From NCBI RefSeq assembly GCF_032773895.1, contig NZ_CP120416.1, positions 4,741,001-4,805,000 on the forward strand: 64,000 nucleotides of DNA, in the 5' to 3' direction. Below are positions 54,523 to 61,368 of this stretch, piece after piece. Under the pieces are notes generated by a model. It saw only the letters and a program-made list of their open reading frames with translations, did not search any database and was not told where the DNA came from. Both the position numbers and the translations under genes were made by a program. Each line of letters opens with the position of its first letter. The first letter of the stretch is position 1. The stretch comes from Teredinibacter sp. KSP-S5-2 (GTDB lineage: Bacteria; Pseudomonadota; Gammaproteobacteria; Pseudomonadales; Cellvibrionaceae).

Positions 54523-55398
54523 CTACTTGCCGGTGCTTAGGCCGGATATTTCAAAACGCCAGGTTCGGATGATTTCCAGTTGGTCTGTGGTGGAGCGTAT
54601 TTCTTTGGGGAAAGGCGCAAATGGGCTGGCTAGACGCACAATATGTTCTGCTGCACGATCCAGAATACTGTGACCGGATGACTGCAATACTTCAACGCTC
54701 TTTACTGCACCATTGGGGTATATGGTGACGGAAAGCCTTAGGTTGCCAAATATTTGTTTTTGGAGGGCTTCTTCGGGGAAGTTCTGATTGCCAATGGCTT
54801 CAATCTTTTGTGACCACTTGTACAGGTATTCAGCATCGTAAGATTTTTTTGTCGAAACCGAAGTGAGTCTCCGAATTCGGGGTTGCTTAGCCATATCTTG
54901 TTTAATTTTATCGAGCTTGGCTCTCAGGCTTGCTATCTCTGGATTAACCCACGGGACTTCTTCTTGATGACCGGGGTCGGTTTCCTCTTCTTTCTCTTCT
55001 TCTGAAAGCTCATCGGTACTTACTTCAAAGCTTTGGTCTTGAATGGTGGCCAATAATTGATTTCTTGCGGTTTGAGGTGTGGACTCTTTTAAGTGTGCAG
55101 CCTGAAATGTGTCGCGGATACTGATGTCTTCAATTTCGGCAACCTTCTTGGTTGACAACTCTTTGACTTCTTCTGCTGTACCACTTGCCTCTTGGTTCAT
55201 TTGTGCCAGAAAATCCGCTTTTTCTGGTTCAACCTGAGATTTGTGAGTTGCTAAGGTAATGTTTAATGTTGGCGCAATGGTATTGCCTTTATCAATCTTG
55301 AAGGAGATACCAAACACTAATAATGCGTGAATTGCTGCCGCAATAAATAGGGTAAAGCTTAATCGATCATTACTGCTGACAGCGTCTTCAATGTTCAT
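54523..55398 (-). CDS. TonB-like energy transducer
   Basis: 291 residues. One N-terminal membrane helix (about 16-34, LFIAAAIHALLVFGISF) is followed by an extended periplasmic region with Glu-rich stretches instead of the usual proline repeats. The C-terminal TonB domain is at about 200-285 (LRLSVTIYPNGAVKSVEVLQ, then FAPFPKEIR). TonB couples the ExbB/ExbD proton motor to outer-membrane transporters; no exbBD is present here. It lies 14 bases after gshB, the same position as in Pseudomonas. Confidence 0.88.
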   Translation of the reverse strand: MNIEDAVSSNDRLSFTLFIAAAIHALLVFGISFKIDKGNTIAPTLNITLATHKSQVEPEKADFLAQMNQEASGTAEEVKELSTKKVAEIEDISIRDTFQAAHLKESTPQTARNQLLATIQDQSFEVSTDELSEEEKEEETDPGHQEEVPWVNPEIASLRAKLDKIKQDMAKQPRIRRLTSVSTKKSYDAEYLYKWSQKIEAIGNQNFPEEALQKQIFGNLRLSVTIYPNGAVKSVEVLQSSGHSILDRAAEHIVRLASPFAPFPKEIRSTTDQLEIIRTWRFEISGLSTGK

Positions 55399-55412
55399 GT
55401 TTCGTGTTTTAA

Positions 55413-56375
55413 TTATTGCAATTTAGTTTCAATAGCGTTCATTAATAAACCGCCGATATCGGTACCATATGCCTTATCGATTTCGCGGGCACAAGTTGGG
55501 CTGGTGACATTGATCTCAGTAAGGTAGTCGCCAATAACATCCAGACCGACAAATAATAACCCTTTCTCCTTCAATGTGGGGGCGACTTGTTCGGCAATCC
55601 AGCGATCTCTATCGGATAGAGGTTGTGCAACACCTCGGCCACCCGCGGCAATATTACCCCGAGTTTCTCCTTCTGCTGGAATTCTGGCCAGACAATAGGG
55701 AACCGGTTCGCCATTGACCACTAAAATTCGTTTATCGCCGTTGCTGATGTCCGGGATATAAGATTGCGCCATGATGTATTCCTGGCCATGGTTCGTTAGT
55801 GTTTCGAGAATGACGCTAACATTGGGGTCATCGTTTTTACAGCGAAAAATACCACTGCCTCCCATTCCGTCGAGCGGTTTAAATATGACATCGCCGTGTT
55901 CTTTATGAAAGCTCTTTAAGCGTTCAGGATCTTGGCTCACAATGACGGGTGGACAGCATTGAGGAAAGTGGGTGGCAAACACTTTTTCGTTACAGTCACG
56001 TAAACTTTGCGGGCGATTAATAATTAGGCTTCCCTCTTTTTCCGCCTGCTCAAGAATGTAGGTGGCATAGATAAATTGATTATCAAATGGCGGATCTTTA
56101 CGCATTAAAATCGCGTTTAGTGTGCTTAATCTAATGACCTTTTCTTCTTCTTTCTCAAACCAACACTCTGCATCGTCGAATACTTTAATATAATTACCTT
56201 TGGCGAAAGCGATTCCTTGATCAAGATATAGGCTTTTTAATTCCATATAGTAAAGTCGGTAGCCTTTTTTTTGAGCAGCGAGCATAAGCGCAAGCGTAGT
56301 GTCTTTGTAGTGCGTGATTCCTTCGATAGGGTCCATCACTACACCAATTTCAATCGGGTTACTGGATTTGTCCAA
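55413..56375 (-). CDS. gshB: Glutathione synthetase
   Basis: 320 residues (E. coli 316). The ATP-grasp fold is clear: IGVVMDPIEGITHYKDTTLAL at the start, DVIFKPLDGMGGSGIF at the centre and ITEINVTSPTCAREID near the end. It adds glycine to gamma-glutamylcysteine. It diverges from pilG by 256 bases. Confidence 0.97.
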   Translation of the reverse strand: MDKSSNPIEIGVVMDPIEGITHYKDTTLALMLAAQKKGYRLYYMELKSLYLDQGIAFAKGNYIKVFDDAECWFEKEEEKVIRLSTLNAILMRKDPPFDNQFIYATYILEQAEKEGSLIINRPQSLRDCNEKVFATHFPQCCPPVIVSQDPERLKSFHKEHGDVIFKPLDGMGGSGIFRCKNDDPNVSVILETLTNHGQEYIMAQSYIPDISNGDKRILVVNGEPVPYCLARIPAEGETRGNIAAGGRGVAQPLSDRDRWIAEQVAPTLKEKGLLFVGLDVIGDYLTEINVTSPTCAREIDKAYGTDIGGLLMNAIETKLQ

Positions 56376-56631
56376 GAGAAAATCTCCGAAAAAATTAATT
56401 GTTGGAAAAAAGTTGGATTTTGGACGATGCTAAAAGGTACGGATTCATAGAAGCGAAAGCAATAGTCTCCTTTGAACGACTTGGCAAAATCACGAGATTT
56501 CTCGTTTTTTCAAGCAGTTATAGATTAAACTGCGAATCTGTGTTAAAAGTTACTGTAATCGGCTTAAAGTGCGGTAACAACACATTATTGCAGCTATTAT
56601 GAGTCATAGATAACGACGTTAAGGTCTTCTT

Positions 56632-57027
56632 ATGGACGTGAACTTAGAACACCTGAAAGTGATGATTATCGACGACAGTAAAACTATTCGTCGAACGGCT
56701 GAAACCCTATTGAAAAAAGTGGGTTGCACCGTGGTCACTGCTACAGACGGTTTTGATGCGTTGGCAAAAATTGCCGATACGCGCCCTGATATTATTTTTG
56801 TGGACATCATGATGCCCAGGTTGGATGGTTATCAAACCTGTGCATTGATAAAAAACAACAGCGAATTCAAGTCGACACCAGTCATCATGCTATCCAGTAA
56901 AGATGGCTTGTTCGATAAGGCCAAAGGACGAATTGTAGGTTCTGATCAATATTTGACTAAACCGTTTAGCAAGGGAGAATTGATCGGTGCGATTGAGGCA
57001 CATGTTAAGGTCGCGCACGCAAGCTAA
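56632..57027 (+). CDS. pilG: PilG, twitching response regulator
   Basis: 131 residues, a stand-alone receiver. Asp14-Asp15 and the phosphorylated Asp58 (IIFVDIMMP) are present, with the conserved Lys in LTKPFSKGEL. In Pseudomonas, ChpA phosphorylates PilG to promote pilus extension. It is first in the pilGHIJK-chpA operon; pilH starts 41 bases later. The region before it has no clear promoter motif but carries a short ACGAG/CTCGT hairpin with six T at 56492-56510. Confidence 0.95.
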   Translation: MDVNLEHLKVMIIDDSKTIRRTAETLLKKVGCTVVTATDGFDALAKIADTRPDIIFVDIMMPRLDGYQTCALIKNNSEFKSTPVIMLSSKDGLFDKAKGRIVGSDQYLTKPFSKGELIGAIEAHVKVAHAS

Positions 57028-57068
57028 TTTTTGAATCAACTTAAAATCCAGGCTCTTCTGGGGGAACC

Positions 57069-57437
57069 ATGGCTAAAGTACTAATTGTTGATGATTCACC
57101 TACGGAAACCCACAAGTTGACCAGCATGCTGGAAAAAAATGGCCATTCGGTCATTACTGCGGGGAATGGTGAAGAAGGTGTAGCGACGGCTAAGGCCGAG
57201 CTTCCCGATGTGGTGTTAATGGATATTGTGATGCCTGGGCTTAACGGCTTTCAGGCTACCAGACAGCTAACCAAAGCCACCGAAACTTCGCATATTCCCG
57301 TCATCATCGTGACAACCAAAGATCAAGAAACGGATCGGGTATGGGGGATGCGTCAAGGGGCTAAAGCTTATTTGACCAAACCTATCGATGAAAAAGAACT
57401 GTTCGACACCATGAAAAAAGTCGGCGTAGGTAGTTAA
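57069..57437 (+). CDS. pilH: PilH, twitching response regulator
   Basis: 122 residues, a single receiver domain. Asp8-Asp9 and Asp52 (VVLMDIVMPG) are present, with the conserved Thr in VTTKDQ and Lys in LTKPID. In Pseudomonas PilH is the second regulator of the Chp system and counters PilG, affecting retraction. A GGGGAA site precedes the ATG. pilI starts 12 bases later. Confidence 0.95.
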   Translation: MAKVLIVDDSPTETHKLTSMLEKNGHSVITAGNGEEGVATAKAELPDVVLMDIVMPGLNGFQATRQLTKATETSHIPVIIVTTKDQETDRVWGMRQGAKAYLTKPIDEKELFDTMKKVGVGS

Positions 57438-57449
57438 TCGGTTGGATTG

Positions 57450-57992
57450 ATGTCAAAAGATGCGGCATATCAGGCACTCGCGAGTCTCGCAGCGCTAAGT
57501 AAACAATCGGCCAAAGGCCTTCCTGCACAGCAGAAGTCTGCGCCAAGATGGAGTGGTGTAGGCTTTTCTTTTATGGGGTTTAAGTTTGTCACGCCCATGG
57601 GGATCGTGGCAGAACTTATGGAGTTACCTCAATCGACACGTCTTCCTGGAGTCCAGCCTTGGGTTATAGGGTTGTCCAATGTTCGTGGACGTTTGTTAGC
57701 GTTGTTCGATCTGCCGCAGTTTTTGGGTGGCAAGTTAATATCACAAAAAAAACAACGACGTGTACTGGTGCTGGAAACGGATACGTTATACAGCGGCCTG
57801 GTGGTGGATCAGGCTTACGGTATGCAGCATTTTTATATAGATAGCTTTCGGGAGTCTGTTGAGGGGCTGCCTGAATCAATCGCCCCTTATGTGCGTGGTT
57901 CATACTCCAATGCGCAGGGGGAGCAATGGTTGGTTTTCCGCATGGAAACCCTTGCTGAAGATGATCGTTTTACTAACGCCGCAGCGGTTTAA
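57450..57992 (+). CDS. pilI: PilI, CheW-like adaptor
   Basis: 180 residues from the ATG at 57450; the TTG one codon before is possible. The CheW domain begins about residue 30 (FSFMGFKFVTPMGIVAELMELP) and holds WVIGLSNVRGRLLALFDLPQF. It links the PilJ receptor to the ChpA kinase. It lies 12 bases after pilH and is followed by 180 bases before pilJ. Confidence 0.93.
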   Translation: MSKDAAYQALASLAALSKQSAKGLPAQQKSAPRWSGVGFSFMGFKFVTPMGIVAELMELPQSTRLPGVQPWVIGLSNVRGRLLALFDLPQFLGGKLISQKKQRRVLVLETDTLYSGLVVDQAYGMQHFYIDSFRESVEGLPESIAPYVRGSYSNAQGEQWLVFRMETLAEDDRFTNAAAV

Positions 57993-58172
57993 CGAATTAG
58001 ATTTGCTGAATTGGGCGCGAGTGAAATAAAGTAAGTGAAATTGGAGCCTTGTTTTGGGGTTCTATTGGCGAAAGCCAATTCATTAATTTAGTTTTCAAAA
58101 CCAAATGTTTGCCGTATAGGCAATTGCAAAAAATTATAACTGGCAATACATACATTCGCTTGGGAGCGTCGT

Positions 58173-60467
58173 ATGAAGAGTGATTCCGTCGGCCTGATTG
58201 CTCGGGTCAAAGCTAACCCCGTGTTAGCATCTTTAATTCTTGCCTTGATCGGCTGTGGTGTCTTGATAGCCCTGATCATTTATCAGCTACTTAAAGATGC
58301 TGCTCGCGACCAAAGCTATTTGCAGACTATTGGTAACCTGAGGGCATCCTCGTACCAGCTGACTGCACTGACGCGAGATGCGACAGGGGGGGACCAAGAA
58401 GCATTTACTCAACTCAGCCGAGTTGTGGCAAGCATGGAGTCCTATTGGCAGCAGTTGAAGAGTAGTGACAATCAAACCCGTTTGATTCTGTCGAAAGAAA
58501 TCAGCGCGTTTGAAGGTGTATGGAACGAAGTGTCCAGTAACGCCAAGGTCATTATTGAAAACAAGGATACGATTGTATTTCTTCATGACGTTGCAACTAC
58601 GCTGAATGAATCCCTTCCAGAACTGCAGGCGGAACATAACAATATTGTTGAAATTCTGTTGGAAAACGAGGCTCCTGCTGACCAAGTGTCTGTGGCACAA
58701 ATGCAGTCCTGGCGTGCGGAACGTATTGGTCGAAACGTAGACAAAATGCTTCGTGGTGGTGTTGACGCTGACCGCGCAGCAGACCAGTTTAACCTCGATG
58801 CCAGCTTGTTCGGAAAAGTCCTGGCTGGTATGAAAACTGGTGATGTCGCCATGAGTATTTCTCGAGTAACTGATCCTGAAGCCAATGCCAGTTTGGACGA
58901 AATCAGCGAACTCTTTGAATTTGTTAGTGGTTCGGTGAGAGAAATCTTTGAGGCGTCTCCATCTCTATTCCGAGCTCGCCAGGCTTCCAACAAAATTCTT
59001 GATGACTCTCCGCTACTACTTGAATCTTTAACCTCCCTGTCTGACAAAGTGAGTGCTCTGCCATCCGAACGGAGCGTAAACAACACAGTTTTACTTGGGG
59101 TTGGTGCATTCGGTCTGTTGTGTTTGATTCTGATTGGTTGGCAATTAAACCAGGCAACGAATGCTCGTTTGAAAGAAACAGCGGAAACCAATGAGCGAAA
59201 CCAAAACGCGATTCTTCGACTTCTTGATGAGCTGGCCGACCTGGCAGACGGTGACTTAACCACCACAGCAACGGTAACGGAAGACTTTACGGGTGCGATT
59301 GCGGACTCGATTAACTATACGGTTGACCAACTCAGGGTTCTGGTTTCGCGGATTAACGAAACATCTGAACGGGTTGCGTCGGCATCAAAAGAAACACAGC
59401 AGACAGCACTTCACCTGGCTGAGGCATCTGAGCACCAGGCGCAGGAAATTGCAGGGGCATCCGCTGCGGTAAATGAAATGGCGGTCACTATTGACCAGGT
59501 ATCGGCTAACGCCGCTGAGTCAGCGGGTGTTGCGGAGCGGTCGGTATCGATCGCGAACAACGGCGCAAAAGTGGTACAAAACACCATCCACGGGATGGAT
59601 ACCATTCGTGAACAGATTCAGGATACTTCGAAACGTATTAAACGCCTGGGTGAATCGTCACAGGAGATTGGTGATATCGTAAGTCTGATTAACGACATTG
59701 CTGACCAAACAAATATTCTTGCACTTAACGCCGCGATCCAGGCATCTATGGCCGGTGACGCTGGTCGAGGCTTCGCGGTGGTAGCGGATGAGGTTCAACG
59801 CCTTGCGGAACGTTCCGCAACAGCAACCAAGCAGATTGAATCTCTGGTAAAAGCCATTCAGAACGACACCAACGAAGCGGTAATCTCGATGGAGCAAACC
59901 ACTTCTGAGGTGGTACGTGGAGCCCGCTTGGCACAAGACGCGGGTGTTGCTCTGGAAGAAATCGAAACGGTATCGGCTAACCTTGCGGAATTGATTCAAA
60001 ACATTTCGAACGCAGCACGTCAACAAGCCTCATCCGCTGGTCACATCTCCAATACGATGAACGTTATTCAGGAAATTACCTCGCAAACCTCTGCGGGTAC
60101 AACTGCCACCGCAACGGCGATTGGTAACCTGTCCGACATGGCTTCCGAACTTCGTGGTTCGGTACAAGACTTTAAGCTTCCTGATGAAATGGGTGATGAG
60201 GATAGCGAAGACAGAGAGCTGTCTTCAGATACGACTGAATTTTCCACAGAAGACCTTATTCAGGAAGAAGAGTATGCAGCTCAACTCGCGGAAGAAGACG
60301 TGGTTGATATGGATATGGAAGTGGACGAGTCCGGTGATTACGGGATAGATGAGGATTACACCACCCTGGAAGATGAGGTGGTTGATCTGTCTCTTGATGA
60401 TGCGTTACCTGAAGACCTTGGAGAAGATGTATCCCTCGAAGGGTTTGATGACGATAGCAAACGATAA
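58173..60467 (+). CDS. pilJ: PilJ, methyl-accepting receptor of the Pil-Chp system
   Basis: 764 residues; P. aeruginosa PilJ has about 680. Membrane helices at about 14-38 and 307-326 flank a long helical periplasmic domain. The cytoplasmic part has a HAMP-like region and the receptor hairpin with the tip sequence DIADQTNILALNAAIQA. The last roughly 85 residues are a strongly acidic tail (for example DDALPEDLGEDVSLEG) not seen in the Pseudomonas protein. It should bind PilI and ChpA. Its signal is thought to be pilin-related. Confidence 0.95.
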   Translation: MKSDSVGLIARVKANPVLASLILALIGCGVLIALIIYQLLKDAARDQSYLQTIGNLRASSYQLTALTRDATGGDQEAFTQLSRVVASMESYWQQLKSSDNQTRLILSKEISAFEGVWNEVSSNAKVIIENKDTIVFLHDVATTLNESLPELQAEHNNIVEILLENEAPADQVSVAQMQSWRAERIGRNVDKMLRGGVDADRAADQFNLDASLFGKVLAGMKTGDVAMSISRVTDPEANASLDEISELFEFVSGSVREIFEASPSLFRARQASNKILDDSPLLLESLTSLSDKVSALPSERSVNNTVLLGVGAFGLLCLILIGWQLNQATNARLKETAETNERNQNAILRLLDELADLADGDLTTTATVTEDFTGAIADSINYTVDQLRVLVSRINETSERVASASKETQQTALHLAEASEHQAQEIAGASAAVNEMAVTIDQVSANAAESAGVAERSVSIANNGAKVVQNTIHGMDTIREQIQDTSKRIKRLGESSQEIGDIVSLINDIADQTNILALNAAIQASMAGDAGRGFAVVADEVQRLAERSATATKQIESLVKAIQNDTNEAVISMEQTTSEVVRGARLAQDAGVALEEIETVSANLAELIQNISNAARQQASSAGHISNTMNVIQEITSQTSAGTTATATAIGNLSDMASELRGSVQDFKLPDEMGDEDSEDRELSSDTTEFSTEDLIQEEEYAAQLAEEDVVDMDMEVDESGDYGIDEDYTTLEDEVVDLSLDDALPEDLGEDVSLEGFDDDSKR

Positions 60468-60489
60468 TTAACCGACGGGTTATTCACTC

Positions 60490-61338
60490 ATGATTTGGTC
60501 TTTGCAAGCAGCTCCAGACCTCACCGATCAACAGTTTGATCAGTGGAGTAAGTTACTGGAAGAGCGCGCGGGCATTTGCCTCAGTGATCAGCAGCGGGTG
60601 TTTTTACAAACCCAGGTTTCCATGCGCATGCGCGAGCTTGGGCATAGCGATTATTCTCAGTATTACAATCGCGTGATCGATGGGGTAAACGGCTTGATGG
60701 AATGGTCGGTATTAATCGACCGCCTCGTAGTAAAAGAAACCAGTTTTTTTCGCCATAAACCTTCCATTGATTTTGTGCGAAATTATCTGCAGGAAAAAAT
60801 AAATAATAACGACGTCAACGGTTCTTTTGATGTCTGGAGTGTTGGCTGTTCTTCGGGCGAAGAACCCTATTCTCTGGGTATGACATTAAACGACTGTTAC
60901 GAGTTTGCACGTCGAGAGCCCTACTATGGAATTATTGCCTCGGATATCAGCAGGGCGGCATTAACGATTGCCAAAACCGGTGTTTATCCACAGCGAAAAG
61001 TGGAAATGATGGAGCCACACTATCGCCAGAGATACTTTAGCCAGCTGGAAAATGGACGTTATCAGTTAGGTGGAGCGCTCAAAGAGCGAGTGTGTTTTAA
61101 CCATGCCAATGTCTTAAACATCAGCGAAATGCCCACCATAAAACTGGATGTGATTTTCTGCCAAAACCTGTTGATTTATTTCCGTCGCTGGTTGCGTCAC
61201 GAAATCATGAATGCTTTTGTCGAGCGTCTAAAACCAGGCGGCATTATTGTGATTGGACTTGGTGAAGTCGTAGATTGGGTGCACAGAGATATTACTCGTG
61301 TCGCTGTTGATGAAGTTCAGGCCTATACACACAAATGA
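60490..61338 (+). CDS. pilK: PilK, CheR-type methyltransferase
   Basis: 282 residues of the CheR family. An N-terminal helical part (about 1-75) is followed by KETSFFRH and the SAM site SVGCSSGEEPYSLGM. The C-terminal INP-like segment is LDVIFCQNLLIYF. It should methylate PilJ glutamates. It starts 22 bases after pilJ and precedes chpA by 30 bases. Confidence 0.93.
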   Translation: MIWSLQAAPDLTDQQFDQWSKLLEERAGICLSDQQRVFLQTQVSMRMRELGHSDYSQYYNRVIDGVNGLMEWSVLIDRLVVKETSFFRHKPSIDFVRNYLQEKINNNDVNGSFDVWSVGCSSGEEPYSLGMTLNDCYEFARREPYYGIIASDISRAALTIAKTGVYPQRKVEMMEPHYRQRYFSQLENGRYQLGGALKERVCFNHANVLNISEMPTIKLDVIFCQNLLIYFRRWLRHEIMNAFVERLKPGGIIVIGLGEVVDWVHRDITRVAVDEVQAYTHK

Positions 61339-61368
61339 GCTTGGTCTTGATAGGGGTTAAATAGGCTT

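Noticed and set aside
56492-56510. ACGAG/CTCGT stem with six T upstream of pilG
   Set aside because: Only a 5-base stem and no gene upstream on that strand; could be chance, so it is mentioned only under pilG.
56399-56602. 67-codon plus-strand frame between gshB and pilG
   Set aside because: No ribosome site, no family resemblance and atypical composition.
58583-59266. Long minus-strand open frame (227 codons) inside pilJ
   Set aside because: Serine/arginine-rich translation typical of an antisense shadow of a well-supported gene.
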